Shown one piece after another: positions 7,840 through 16,119 of a DNA stretch of 64,000 nt. This DNA is from an uncultured Bacteroidales bacterium. GTDB lineage: Bacteria > Bacteroidota > Bacteroidia > Bacteroidales > Paludibacteraceae. Location: contig ONND01000010.1 of the NCBI GenBank assembly GCA_900319105.1, positions 1 through 64,000 of the forward strand, read 5' to 3'. Under the pieces are notes generated by a model. That model had not been told where the DNA came from, searched no databases, and was given only the letters and a program-made list of their open reading frames with translations. Within the stretch, counting starts at the first letter, position 1. Each line of letters opens with the position of its first letter. A program made the translations under genes and the position numbers.

Positions 7840-9227
7840 GAAAACTTACATTAGGAATCATGGCTCTCATGATGAGCGTTGCCTGCTTAGGCGCAGAAAC
7901 AGTTAAAATAGGTGACATATGGTACAAGTTGTACAGCGATGATTATACGGCGATCGTGTTAGGTCCGCAAAACAGCGAGACCTACGCCGATATCGTCACG
8001 CTGGTGTTGCCGGACAGCGTCTTCTATAATGATCGGGGCTACGCCGTGCTGTCGGTGGAAGGCGATGCGTTCGGTAAATGCAGCAAGTTGGATACCGTCA
8101 TCTGGAATATCCGTAATTGTACGCGCACCTACTACACGAACGAGCATCCTTTTTATAACTCGACTCGTATAACGCAGTTTCGTTATATTCGTTTCGGCGA
8201 AGGCGTCATCACGATTCCGGAGTATGTGTGCTACGACCAGTATCAATTGGAAAAAGCGATTATTCCGAGTACGGTGACCACCATCCGCCGCAATGCGTTC
8301 TATGAGTGCTCCAAACTGGCGGAGATACAGCTGCCGGACGGATTGACCGGCATGTACACCTCGGCTTTCGGATATTGTACCCAACTGACGGCCATCCAAT
8401 TACCGCTTTCGCTGAAGAAGATCAATGACTATGTGTTTATCGGTTGTACGAGTCTGAAGACGATTGACCTGCACGAAGGTATCACGTCTATCGGCGAGGA
8501 AGCATTCAAAAACACAGCTATCACAACCATCACGATCCCGAGTACGGTAACGAGTATCAGCGATGCGGCTTTCCAGAACTGTACTAAACTGGATTCCGTT
8601 GTGTGGAATGCCGTGAGTGCAACCTGCGGCTACGCGACGAACACCTGGCCGTTCTACCAATGTAAAAATGTACGTTCCTTCACCTTCGGCGAGAACGTGA
8701 AGTCCATCCCGACGATGACTTGCTATGAACTGTCGGCTTTGCAGAAAGTGTATAACTATGCCTTTACGCCGCAAACGATCAATGCGAACGTATTCAAATA
8801 CGTAGATAAAGCCAATTGTACGCTGTACGTGCCGATTGAGTATATCGACCTGTATCAGACGGCAGATGTGTGGAAAGAATTCAATCCGATCATCGGTATG
8901 TCAGTCGGTCTGCATTTTGATGAGCAGGCCGTTCCTGTCACTTATCTCAAGTCGGATAGTAGTCTCTATCATATGGATCTGCAGACCTGGCAAGTGCCGG
9001 TTGCTCCGCGTATTCAAGGCTTTAATTTCCTCAAATGGGAAGTACAAAAAGGCGATCTGGCAGACGGTATCTTGCTGCGGGCGGTGTATGAAGCAGACCA
9101 ACCGACCGAGATGCCGGCTATCTATACCAACCCGGCGAACCCGGCGCAGAAACTCATTCGCGAAGGAAAAGTGTATATCCTGCGCGACGAGAAGACCTAT
9201 ACTATACAAGGACAAATCGTAAAATAA
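7836..9227 (+). CDS. BspA-like leucine-rich repeat protein
   Basis: 463-residue exported protein with a signal peptide of about 20 residues. Degenerate LRR_5/BspA repeats cover about 60-310 (YECSKLAEIQLPDGL, FIGCTSLKTIDLHEGI and similar). A linker ends in YVPIEYIDLYQTADVWKEF. An InlB-like B-repeat/beta-grasp segment follows (about 335-400, VTYLKSDSSLYHMD ... GFNFLKWEV). The 22-residue tail GKVYILRDEKTYTIQGQIVK matches that of the first BspA-like protein (135-1043). The repeats here are diverged, unlike the near-identical ones in the other gene. It overlaps gtrA by four bases. Confidence 0.87.
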   Translation: MRKLTLGIMALMMSVACLGAETVKIGDIWYKLYSDDYTAIVLGPQNSETYADIVTLVLPDSVFYNDRGYAVLSVEGDAFGKCSKLDTVIWNIRNCTRTYYTNEHPFYNSTRITQFRYIRFGEGVITIPEYVCYDQYQLEKAIIPSTVTTIRRNAFYECSKLAEIQLPDGLTGMYTSAFGYCTQLTAIQLPLSLKKINDYVFIGCTSLKTIDLHEGITSIGEEAFKNTAITTITIPSTVTSISDAAFQNCTKLDSVVWNAVSATCGYATNTWPFYQCKNVRSFTFGENVKSIPTMTCYELSALQKVYNYAFTPQTINANVFKYVDKANCTLYVPIEYIDLYQTADVWKEFNPIIGMSVGLHFDEQAVPVTYLKSDSSLYHMDLQTWQVPVAPRIQGFNFLKWEVQKGDLADGILLRAVYEADQPTEMPAIYTNPANPAQKLIREGKVYILRDEKTYTIQGQIVK

Positions 9228-9233
9228 TATACC

Positions 9234-10514
9234 ATGAAAATCTATAGAGCGAATATCATTTATGCTCCCACTCCGGGAAAACTGGAGATCATCCCGCACG
9301 GGTACATCGTTGTTAAATCCAGCGGTCTGGTAGAGGGTATATACACCGAACTGCCGGAAAACATGGACTGGCGCAGACAAGTGATGGATTTCGGAGACAA
9401 GATCCTGATCCCTGCTTTCAATGATCTCCATGTGCACGCTCCCCAGTACCGTAACATGGGCTTGGCGCTTGATCTGGAGTTGCTGCCATGGCTGAATACC
9501 TATACTTTCCCGGAGGAGACCAAGTATGCGGATCCCGAGTATGCCCGCTTGATGTACCGGCGTTTTGTCCATGAGTTATGGATGCAAGGTACGATGCGTG
9601 CGGCTGTTTTCGGTACTATCCATCCGGAATCGACCCGTATATTGGCAGACCTGTTCATACAAGCCGGAATGGGTGCGTATGTCGGTCTTGTGGGCATGAA
9701 TAGAAACAGTCCCGAAACGCTGCAGAACACTACAGCCGAACTGATGGACGGAATACGGAACCTCAAGGCACATCTCGACGAACACGGCAATGCCGGACTG
9801 GTTCAGCCGATCATCACGCCGCGGTTCGTTCCTTCCTGCTCGGATAAGATGCTCCGTGCGTTAGGCGAATACGCCTCTCAGACCGGTATGCCTGTCCAGT
9901 CGCACCTCTCCGAGAACCGCTCCGAGATAGACTGGGTCAAGGAACTCGAACCGGACACCACCTGTTACGGAGATGCCTATAATAAGTACGGCCTCTTCGG
10001 TCAGACGCCTACGCTCATGGCGCATTGTTGCTATACGGACGGCGAAGAGATGGAACTGATGAAACGCAACGGCGTGTATGTCGTTCATTGCCCGACCTCC
10101 AACAGCAATCTCTCTTCAGGCATGGCACCGATCCGTAAGTTCCTCAACGCCGGCATCAACGTGGCGTTAGGCACTGATATCTCTGCCGGACATCATCTAT
10201 CTATGCTCCGCGTCATGCAGTACGCTATCCAGGTATCCAAACTCAATTATGCTCAGACACGAGGCGAAATGTCCTTCCTGAGTCTGAGTGAGGTCTTCTA
10301 TCTGGCGACAAAAGGCGGTGGTTCGTTCTTCGGCAAAGTGGGATCTTTTGAGCCCGGTTATGAGTTTGACGCCCTGCTTATTGACGATAGTTACCTCAAT
10401 TATGATAACTATACGCTTCCGCAGCGTTTGGAGCGGTATATCTACCTCGGCGACGACCGGGATATAAAACGTCGTTTCTGCCGCGGAGTGGAGTTGCCGG
10501 AACCGGTGATGTGA
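9234..10514 (+). CDS. guaD: Guanine deaminase (amidohydrolase family)
   Basis: Hydrolyses guanine to xanthine and ammonia in purine salvage; 426 residues, cytosolic. It has the amidohydrolase metal motif HVH (His66, His68) in NDLHVHAPQ. It also has the guanine-deaminase features TPRFVPSCSD, QSHLSEN, HCPTSNSNLSSG and LGTDISAGH. TRZ/ATZ-type chlorohydrolases are the alternative, but the RFVPSCSD and PTSNSNL stretches favour guanine deaminase. It starts six bases after the BspA-like gene. Its stop codon lies in a heptamer array that also supplies the start of the next gene. Confidence 0.92.
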   Translation: MKIYRANIIYAPTPGKLEIIPHGYIVVKSSGLVEGIYTELPENMDWRRQVMDFGDKILIPAFNDLHVHAPQYRNMGLALDLELLPWLNTYTFPEETKYADPEYARLMYRRFVHELWMQGTMRAAVFGTIHPESTRILADLFIQAGMGAYVGLVGMNRNSPETLQNTTAELMDGIRNLKAHLDEHGNAGLVQPIITPRFVPSCSDKMLRALGEYASQTGMPVQSHLSENRSEIDWVKELEPDTTCYGDAYNKYGLFGQTPTLMAHCCYTDGEEMELMKRNGVYVVHCPTSNSNLSSGMAPIRKFLNAGINVALGTDISAGHHLSMLRVMQYAIQVSKLNYAQTRGEMSFLSLSEVFYLATKGGGSFFGKVGSFEPGYEFDALLIDDSYLNYDNYTLPQRLERYIYLGDDRDIKRRFCRGVELPEPVM

Positions 10515-10540
10515 TGATTGATGATTGAAGATTGAAGATT
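10513..10540. repeat. 7-bp tandem array at guaD/lplA junction
   Basis: GATGATT twice, then GAAGATT twice, contiguous. The guaD TGA overlaps unit 1 and the TTG start of the ligase gene (10532) lies across units 3 and 4. Confidence 0.9.
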
Positions 10541-11149
10541 GTTCGTCCCATAGAAGGTTTGCGTCTGGAGGAATATCTGGCGCAAGAGGCGGAGATGGTG
10601 AAGACCATCGCTGAGCCGACGCTCTTCACGTGGATAGTGCCGCCTACTGTCATCTATGGCCGTCATCAGAGTGTGGAGGTGGAGGTGAACGAAGCTTTCT
10701 GCCGTGCGCATGGCATCGCAGTCGTGCAGCGCAAGAGTGGCGGAGGGTGTGTCTATGCGGACGAAGGAAACCTGATGATTTCGCTTGTATCGCCCAGCAC
10801 CCGCTCGCAGGAAGTCTTTGACGCTTTCCTCGCTATGCTATCCGGTGCCTTGCGCAGGATGGGCTATGAAGCGGTAACAACCGCGCATAATGATGTGCTG
10901 GTGGCAGAGCGCAAAGTGGCGGGTACTGCCTGCTATACCACGCCGACAGGTACGGTCGTTCATGCGTGCATGCTCTATGACGTCAACCTGGATGCCCTCC
11001 AGCAAGCCATCACGCCTACCGCAGCTAAGTTAGCCAAGCACGCCGTGGCATCCGTCCGCCAACGTGTCATCAACCTGCGCGAGATACAGGACTTAGGCCC
11101 GATAGAGATCTTTCGCCGGCAATTAGAAGACCAACTGCTCCACGCATAA
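10532..11149 (+). CDS. Lipoate--protein ligase family protein
   Basis: Biotin/lipoate ligase (BPL/LPL) catalytic fold, 205 residues. Attaches lipoate, or transfers an octanoyl/lipoyl group, to E2 or GcvH proteins. The lipoate-ligase signature is clear: GRHQ near residue 50, RKSGGGCVYADEGN at about 67-80, then HNDVLVAERKVAGTA with the catalytic Lys. The only workable start is TTG at 10532 inside a heptamer array, because a TGA lies in frame just upstream. menG follows with a one-base stop/start overlap. It is shorter than E. coli LplA, which has an extra C-terminal domain, so it could need a partner protein. Confidence 0.87.
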   Translation: MKIVRPIEGLRLEEYLAQEAEMVKTIAEPTLFTWIVPPTVIYGRHQSVEVEVNEAFCRAHGIAVVQRKSGGGCVYADEGNLMISLVSPSTRSQEVFDAFLAMLSGALRRMGYEAVTTAHNDVLVAERKVAGTACYTTPTGTVVHACMLYDVNLDALQQAITPTAAKLAKHAVASVRQRVINLREIQDLGPIEIFRRQLEDQLLHA

Positions 11150-11832
11150 TGGAAGAGAAACAGCATATAGGACAACTCTTTGACCGCATCGCCGGAACCT
11201 ACGACGGACTCAATCATGGTCTGTCGCTCAGTATAGACAAACTATGGCGGCGCAAGACGGTACGTTGTATGCGGCCGGCGAAAAGAGTACTGGACGTAGC
11301 GATAGGTACGGCTGATCTGACAATCGAGATGGTGCGCCGCGGTAAAGCACAGCAGGTGACCGGATTGGATCTGTCCGATAAGATGATGGAGATCGGTAAG
11401 CGCAAAACAGAACGGCTAAATGCGAACGTGGAGTTCGTACACGGCAACGCGCAACAGATGCCGTTTGAGGACGATACCTTCGATGCAGTGACCTGTGCTT
11501 TCGGGTGTCGTAATTTTCAGAACCTGGATGAGGGCCTTCGGGAGATGTTCCGTGTTCTCCGAACGGGCGGACAAGTGGTCATCTTGGAATTCAGTTATCC
11601 GTCGAATATCCTCGTGCGCGCGCTATACGATATATATTTTACGCGCGTGTTGCCTTTCATCGGGCGTGTCGTGAGCCGCGACAAGACGGCTTACACTTAT
11701 CTGAACAAGAGTGTGAAATCGTTCTGTTGGGGTGAGGAATTTATCCGGCATATGTGCGAGGCCGGCTTCAATGAGCCGCAGTGCAAGGCCCTCTCCATGG
11801 GGATCGCTACTATTTATACCGCTAATAAATAA
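11149..11832 (+). CDS. menG: Demethylmenaquinone methyltransferase
   Basis: SAM-dependent C-methylation of demethylmenaquinone, the last step of menaquinone synthesis (UbiE/MenG family, also called ubiE). 227 residues, usual length. FDRIAGTYDGLNHGLSLSIDKLWRR is the family N-terminus (seen in two overlapping parts). Motif I is LDVAIGTADLT, then GLDLSDKMMEIGKRK and FGCRNFQNLDEGLREMFRVL. The start ATG shares one base with the stop of the ligase gene. In an anaerobe without ubiquinone, the menaquinone role is the sensible choice. Confidence 0.95.
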   Translation: MEEKQHIGQLFDRIAGTYDGLNHGLSLSIDKLWRRKTVRCMRPAKRVLDVAIGTADLTIEMVRRGKAQQVTGLDLSDKMMEIGKRKTERLNANVEFVHGNAQQMPFEDDTFDAVTCAFGCRNFQNLDEGLREMFRVLRTGGQVVILEFSYPSNILVRALYDIYFTRVLPFIGRVVSRDKTAYTYLNKSVKSFCWGEEFIRHMCEAGFNEPQCKALSMGIATIYTANK

Positions 11833-11840
11833 CAATCAAT

Positions 11841-12146
11841 ATGGTAAAACACATTATTTTATGGAAATTGCGCTCGGATTTGAGCGAAGCGCAAAAGAAA
11901 GAAGCAGCTCTGGCTATCAAGCAGGGCTTGGAGGGTTTGAAAGGTCAGGTACCCGGGTTGGTGGATATTCATGTGCAGGCAACAGGGCAGTTAGCCAGCA
12001 GCAATGCGGATATCATGTTGGACTCCACCTTGGAATCGGAAGAAGCTCTCAAGGGCTACGCCGTTCATCCGGCACACGTAGCGGTTGCCAACGGCATCGT
12101 GCGGCCGAATACCGAAGTACGAACTTGTCTGGACTACGAGCTATGA
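11841..12146 (+). CDS. Dabb (stress-responsive alpha/beta barrel) protein
   Basis: 101-residue single-domain dimeric alpha/beta barrel. The typical start MVKHIILWKL, the middle VPGLVDIHV and the end HPAHVAVANGIVRPNTE are all recognisable. Family members are small cytosolic proteins of uncertain function; some have catabolic or cyclase activity. It lies eight bases after menG and overlaps the next gene in an ATGA, so it belongs to the same operon. Confidence 0.9.
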   Translation: MVKHIILWKLRSDLSEAQKKEAALAIKQGLEGLKGQVPGLVDIHVQATGQLASSNADIMLDSTLESEEALKGYAVHPAHVAVANGIVRPNTEVRTCLDYEL

Positions 12147-12787
12147 GAAAGATCATCGTTTGCTGCCTGCTCATTACGATGAGTTGCGCTGCTTTTGCCC
12201 GCCCGCAACGGCGGGAGGTGGTTGTTGATACTGTTTGCAACACCTCGCTAAAAGAACTGCTGCTGGTGGCGGATCGTTTCTGCTATCAGTTCCAGGCTTG
12301 CCCGGACTCCTTGTTCTCATGGGCATATATCGGGCTGGGTGAACAGGATACAACCAAGCAAAAGACCAAAGAGAGTAGGGATGCTATCCAGTTGCGTTAC
12401 AAAGATCGCGTCTATGACCCCAAACTGAAGACCGGCGATGTAGCGATCGACATCTACGTCTTGGGCGTACGCTGGTGGAAAGACCAGCACCTCGGCTCCA
12501 AGTACGTACTTACCCGTCCTGCTCATTCGCCTTACCCGCTCACGGCTCATATGAAAGCAACGTATAGCGGTTCGATACTCGAAGGAGGCGATTTTATCTT
12601 GCGCATGGAACCGATCTCGCCTACCCAAACGAAAGTGCATTATGAGTTCCGTCTGGTCTTTGGAAAAGTGCTGTCTGCTTTCATCTCCGACAAGACTTGG
12701 CATAATGCTATTGAATGGCGCTTGGCTACCATCCTGAATAACATCATAGAATACGCGGAAACGGGAACCGTTCAACCGAAGAAATAA
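12143..12787 (+). CDS. Exported protein of unknown function
   Basis: 214 residues with a clear signal peptide (MRKIIVCCLLITMSCAAFA). The rest is a mixed alpha/beta domain without a family I can name. Aromatic-rich stretches include LGVRWWKDQHLG, TAHMKATYSGSILEGGDFI and KTWHNAIEWRLATILNNI. The layout is compatible with a lipid-binding or lipocalin-like fold, but that is a guess. A longer in-frame reading from 11732 is rejected because it would overlap menG and the Dabb gene. Start ATG 12143 overlaps the Dabb stop by four bases. A terminator follows. Confidence 0.8.
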   Translation: MRKIIVCCLLITMSCAAFARPQRREVVVDTVCNTSLKELLLVADRFCYQFQACPDSLFSWAYIGLGEQDTTKQKTKESRDAIQLRYKDRVYDPKLKTGDVAIDIYVLGVRWWKDQHLGSKYVLTRPAHSPYPLTAHMKATYSGSILEGGDFILRMEPISPTQTKVHYEFRLVFGKVLSAFISDKTWHNAIEWRLATILNNIIEYAETGTVQPKK

Positions 12788-12823
12788 AAAAAAGGGCGTT
12801 AAGCATTAGCTTAGCGCCTTTTA
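12786..12823. terminator. Bidirectional terminator between convergent genes
   Basis: Arms AAAGGGCGTTAAG and CTTAGCGCCTTTT pair with a few G-U steps around a six-base loop. They are flanked by A- and T-runs. The hairpin overlaps the stop codon of the minus-strand barrel gene. Confidence 0.8.
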
Positions 12824-13713
12824 GGTTTTATTCGCGAGTAGTTATTGATAATCCGGCAATGCTCGCAGTTCCGCCAGTGATACGTAACGGTAAGACCTAC
12901 TTGGAACCATCCGTCGTTCCAGTGTATGTGCTTTTTGCCGTAACGATCAATGTAGGTCCCGAAACTGTTACCTAACTCCACACCATCGCCATTTTGAGAT
13001 TTAGCCAAGGGGAAAGCATCCAGGTTCATGTAGTGGGTATCGATCAGACCTTCCTGAATCATGACCTCCAGACCCATTGACCAGGAGTTGGTCAAGCGCC
13101 ATGTATAACCGATTGCTAACTGTACCATCGGCAGAATACCGAAGGTCTTTCCTTTCAGCAGCTTACGCTCTGCATCTTTTTTCGGGTAATAATAAAACTC
13201 GTAGTTGGTAATGATACTTCCTGCCACAGCCACACCTCCGTAGAGATAGAAACCGGCATTGGAGAAAGGATAGTACTGAACGCCCACCGCAGGCTGGACT
13301 AGCACTGCATTGAACTTACGATAGTCGTCGCGAGGCGGATTCAGTTTGCTGAACTTCAACTCGTTGTTACCACGTATTGTACCTCCCATGAGCGAGAAGC
13401 GTAAATTGCAATGATTGCTAATGGGCAGATTGTAGAAGAAGTTGAGGCCGCCGCCAAGACTGAGGTTATGTATGTTGAAGCCTCCATGAAATGCCACGCC
13501 CTCATTATCCACATCGCCAAAATAATAGAGCGCGGATACATTACCTCCGACTCCATGCGATACAAAATAATTCTTGGAGGTGTACAATCCTGTGGATGAA
13601 TTTGGCTTTTTCGTCCAGACAACACGATTTTTTTCTTTTCCTACTGCCGCCAAAGGCGATGTGAGGAGCAGTACTCCCAAGAAAATCAATAAGATATGCG
13701 TTCGCTTACTCAT
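12811..13713 (-). CDS. Outer-membrane beta-barrel protein
   Basis: 300-residue exported protein; the signal peptide ends near LTSPLAAVG. The body alternates aromatic and polar residues in repeated beta-strand pairs (GVGGNVSALYYFGDVDN, NLSLGGGLNFFYNL, AGFYLYGGVAVAG, WFQVGLTVTYHW), which is typical of small outer-membrane barrels. The arrangement with an early YYFGD resembles the DUF6089 family of Bacteroidetes barrels. It has its own promoter (13744-13776) and shares a terminator with the convergent operon. Function unknown. Confidence 0.82.
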   Translation of the reverse strand: MSKRTHILLIFLGVLLLTSPLAAVGKEKNRVVWTKKPNSSTGLYTSKNYFVSHGVGGNVSALYYFGDVDNEGVAFHGGFNIHNLSLGGGLNFFYNLPISNHCNLRFSLMGGTIRGNNELKFSKLNPPRDDYRKFNAVLVQPAVGVQYYPFSNAGFYLYGGVAVAGSIITNYEFYYYPKKDAERKLLKGKTFGILPMVQLAIGYTWRLTNSWSMGLEVMIQEGLIDTHYMNLDAFPLAKSQNGDGVELGNSFGTYIDRYGKKHIHWNDGWFQVGLTVTYHWRNCEHCRIINNYSRIKPKRR

Positions 13714-13743
13714 GGTAACAGAAACATCTACTCAATTCAAGGC

Positions 13744-13776
13744 GCAAAGTTACTGAAAATTTTTCATATATGCAAA
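13744..13776 (-). promoter_or_regulatory. Promoter of the barrel gene
   Basis: TAACTTTG (13751-13744) and TTTGCATATATG beginning at 13776 on the minus strand. Confidence 0.85.
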
Positions 13777-13849
13777 TTTATTGCACTTTTTCTTGTTTTT
13801 TTTAATAATAGGAATTATTTAATGAGAAAATGTGAATAATAAAGAGCAC

Positions 13850-13880
13850 AAAAAAAAGAACGCGTCGGCGTTCTTTTTTT
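13850..13880. terminator. Terminator after tRNA-Glu
   Basis: Inverted repeat AAAGAACGC ... GCGTTCTTT with A and T tracts on either side. It works for the minus-strand tRNA transcript. Confidence 0.8.
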
Positions 13881-13882
13881 AG

Positions 13883-13955
13883 TAGTGCTACCCGGACTCG
13901 AACCGGGGTTTACGGCGTGAGAGGCCGTTGTCCTAGGCCACTAGACGATAGCACC
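13883..13955 (-). tRNA. tRNA-Glu (CTC anticodon)
   Basis: A cloverleaf can be drawn on the minus strand. The acceptor is GGTGCTA/TAGCACT (one G-U pair). The D-arm is in CGTCTAGTGGCCTAGGAC. The anticodon stem ACGGC/GCCGT has loop CTCTCAC, giving anticodon CTC (reads GAG). The T-arm is CCCGG TTCGAGT CCGGG. CCA is not encoded. Most Bacteroidetes tRNA-Glu genes carry TTC, so this is probably a second, GAG-specific isoacceptor. Confidence 0.93.
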
Positions 13956-13981
13956 CGGAAGCGTTTTTTTCAAAAGCGGTG

Positions 13982-14013
13982 CAAAGGTACTGCTTTTTTT
14001 TGATATAACCAAA
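13982..14013 (-). promoter_or_regulatory. Promoter of tRNA-Glu
   Basis: TACCTTTG (13989-13982) and TTTGGTTATATC beginning at 14013, spacer 20. It is divergent from the cdd promoter. Confidence 0.85.
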
Positions 14014-14049
14014 TTTTTTGGCAAAAAAATAACATTTTGTTGCATTTTT

Positions 14050-14081
14050 TTTGCATATGTCAAATTTTTGTAGTACCTTTG
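14050..14081 (+). promoter_or_regulatory. Promoter of the cdd operon
   Basis: TTTGCATATGTC from 14050 and TACCTTTG at 14074-14081, spacer 20. Confidence 0.88.
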
Positions 14082-14101
14082 CACCGGAATATACGCCCAT
14101 C

Positions 14102-14122
14102 AAATAATTTTGCAAATTATTT
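14102..14122 (+). promoter_or_regulatory. 5' leader hairpin before cdd
   Basis: Perfect inverted repeat AAATAATTT-TGC-AAATTATTT in the untranslated leader, 15 bases before the ATG. It is all A/T and therefore weak. It may affect translation or be an operator. Confidence 0.45.
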
Positions 14123-14136
14123 AACCGATCTATAGT

Positions 14137-14619
14137 ATGAAAGAGTTTAATCTCACCACAAAAATGCGTTCCTATCAGTGGAACGAGTTAACAGAGGAGC
14201 AACAAGAGGTACTTCGTGTCGCGAAGTCGCAAACGGAGCATAGTTATTGTCCATATAGTCATTTCCATGTGGGCGCGGCCGCTAAGTTGGGAAATGGTGT
14301 CATTATTCCCGGCTGCAATCAGGAGAACGCAGCTTATCCCAGTGGTTTGTGTGCGGAGCGTAGTGCCCTCTTTGCTGCCGGGGCACAATACCCGGAACAG
14401 CCGGTAAAAATGCTGGGTATCGCTTGTTTTACCGGTGGGCATTTTACGAAAGAACCCGGTTCGCCTTGTGGCGCTTGCCGTCAGGTGATGCTGGAGACGG
14501 AACATCGTTATGGCGGAAAAATGGAGGTGCTACTCTATGGTGAAGATGCAATTTATGTATTTGAGTCTGCGGCCGATTTGTTGCCGTTGATATTTGTAAG
14601 CGAGAATTTGAAAGGCTAA
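14137..14619 (+). CDS. cdd: Cytidine deaminase
   Basis: Zinc-dependent deamination of cytidine/deoxycytidine in pyrimidine salvage; 160 residues, the homotetrameric short form. The zinc site is complete: CAE (Cys72, Glu74 as proton shuttle) and PCGAC (Cys111, Cys114). The substrate stretch SHFHVGAA and GCNQENAAYPSGLCAE are canonical. First gene after the promoter at 14050-14081. Its stop lies in a heptamer array shared with the next gene's start. Confidence 0.96.
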   Translation: MKEFNLTTKMRSYQWNELTEEQQEVLRVAKSQTEHSYCPYSHFHVGAAAKLGNGVIIPGCNQENAAYPSGLCAERSALFAAGAQYPEQPVKMLGIACFTGGHFTKEPGSPCGACRQVMLETEHRYGGKMEVLLYGEDAIYVFESAADLLPLIFVSENLKG

Positions 14620-14641
14620 TAGCTAACGGCTAATGGCTAAA
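14614..14641. repeat. 7-bp tandem array at cdd/lptG junction
   Basis: GGCTAAT, AGCTAAC, GGCTAAT, GGCTAAA. The array contains the cdd TAA (14617-14619) and the ATG of the permease gene (14633-14635). Confidence 0.9.
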
Positions 14642-16117
14642 GTGATAAGGAAAATAGACATTTATCTGCTCCGGAATTTTCTGGGGCTCTTTATGGCTAC
14701 TTTCTTCATTGCGATCTTTATCCTGCTGATGCAGTTTATGTGGATGCACGTAAATGATTTGGTAGGAAAAGGTATAGAGATAAGCGTGTTGACGGAGTTC
14801 TTTATCTATGCTACGGCGTCGGTTGTTCCGTTGGCTTTGCCTTTGGCCATCTTGCTTAGTTCTTTGATCTCGTTCGGTAATCTGGCGGAGAAATTCGAGC
14901 TGACGGCCATGAAGGCAGCCGGTATATCGCTCTTCCGTATCATGCGTCCTTTAGCTCTTGCCGTAGCTTTGCTGAGCGTAGGTGCGTTCTTTTTCAGTAA
15001 CAATATACTGCCCAAGTCGCAGATGAAGCTATGGGCGTTAATCTTCTCTTTGAGGCAGAAAAGTCCGGAACTGGAAATCCCGATTGGCGAATTCTACGAC
15101 GAGATAAGCGGGTATCATATCTTTGTAGCAAAGAAAACACCCAATGGCGAATTGCTGAATATGATGATTTATGACTATTCCAGCGGTTTCGAAAATGCCA
15201 AGGTGATGGTGGCGGATACGGGGCATTTAGCGGCCAGCGCAGACAAACGATACCTGATCCTGGATCTGAAGCAGGGCGAGTCGTTTGAGAACCTGGATGC
15301 GCAGCAGCAGCGAACCACCGGGACGACGCAGAATATCCCATACCGGCGAGAGACCTTCAGCCATAAGCGCATACTGATAGATTTTGCCACGGATTTCAGC
15401 CGTTATGACGAATCGGTGCTTCAAGACCAGCATGTGAGCAAGAATATCATGCAACTGAAAGAGTCTATAGACTCGATGCGTGTAGTGGCGGTAGAGCGTA
15501 GCCATGAGCAAAGTACCAAACTGATCAATGACCGCTATTTCGGTCGGGAGAACGGGCGTAAGGCGATGGTGCCGGAAACAATCACCCCGGAAGAAAAACA
15601 ACTATATGATCTGGATTCGCTTTGGGCTTCGCTTTCCTTGACGCGGAAAAACCAAGTGTTATCCATGGCGGAGGAGAGAGCCCGTACCTACGGGGATCAG
15701 GTGGAGTATAACTCGCTGATGCTGGACGACGCCGAGCGGTATATACGCAGGCATCAGATAGAATTGTACCGTAAGTTCACTCTGGCTTTCGCATGCTTGA
15801 TCTTCTTTTTCATCGGAGCCCCGCTCGGTGCGATCATCCGCAAAGGCGGATTAGGAGCACCGGTAGTGATCTCCGTAGTGATGTTTATTGTCTATTATAT
15901 CATCGATAATACAGGATATAAGATGGCGCGTGAGGCCATTTGGCCCTGCTGGGCGGGAATGTGGCTTAGTTCGTTTGTGCTACTGCCGATAGGAATGTTC
16001 CTTACATACAAGGCTGCAACCGACTCACCGCTCTTCAATCCCGATGCGTGGATTATCAAGGCGCGCCGGTGGAAAGAGAAAATAGATGCGTACAAAGCAA
16101 AATATGTAAAAAAATAA
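14633..16117 (+). CDS. LptF/LptG family permease (lipopolysaccharide export)
   Basis: 494-residue inner-membrane subunit of the LptBFG ABC exporter that extracts LPS toward the LptC/A bridge (YjgP/YjgQ family). It has three N-terminal helices (about 14-125), a periplasmic beta-jellyroll region (about 130-250) and three C-terminal helices (about 380-475). The family start [14 protein letters not shown] and [18 protein letters not shown] are clear. An extra segment of about 100 residues sits between jellyroll and last helices, as in other Bacteroidetes. F and G cannot be told apart from one copy. MAK start from the heptamer array. ribBA follows after two bases. Confidence 0.9.
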   Translation: MAKVIRKIDIYLLRNFLGLFMATFFIAIFILLMQFMWMHVNDLVGKGIEISVLTEFFIYATASVVPLALPLAILLSSLISFGNLAEKFELTAMKAAGISLFRIMRPLALAVALLSVGAFFFSNNILPKSQMKLWALIFSLRQKSPELEIPIGEFYDEISGYHIFVAKKTPNGELLNMMIYDYSSGFENAKVMVADTGHLAASADKRYLILDLKQGESFENLDAQQQRTTGTTQNIPYRRETFSHKRILIDFATDFSRYDESVLQDQHVSKNIMQLKESIDSMRVVAVERSHEQSTKLINDRYFGRENGRKAMVPETITPEEKQLYDLDSLWASLSLTRKNQVLSMAEERARTYGDQVEYNSLMLDDAERYIRRHQIELYRKFTLAFACLIFFFIGAPLGAIIRKGGLGAPVVISVVMFIVYYIIDNTGYKMAREAIWPCWAGMWLSSFVLLPIGMFLTYKAATDSPLFNPDAWIIKARRWKEKIDAYKAKYVKK

Positions 16118-16119
16118 GT

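Noticed and set aside
11732-12142. Long 5' extension of the exported protein gene at 12143
   Set aside because: It would overlap menG and the Dabb gene and would bury a clean signal peptide.
16118-16119. FMN riboswitch before ribBA
   Set aside because: Only two bases separate ribBA from the permease gene; no RFN element sequence is seen.
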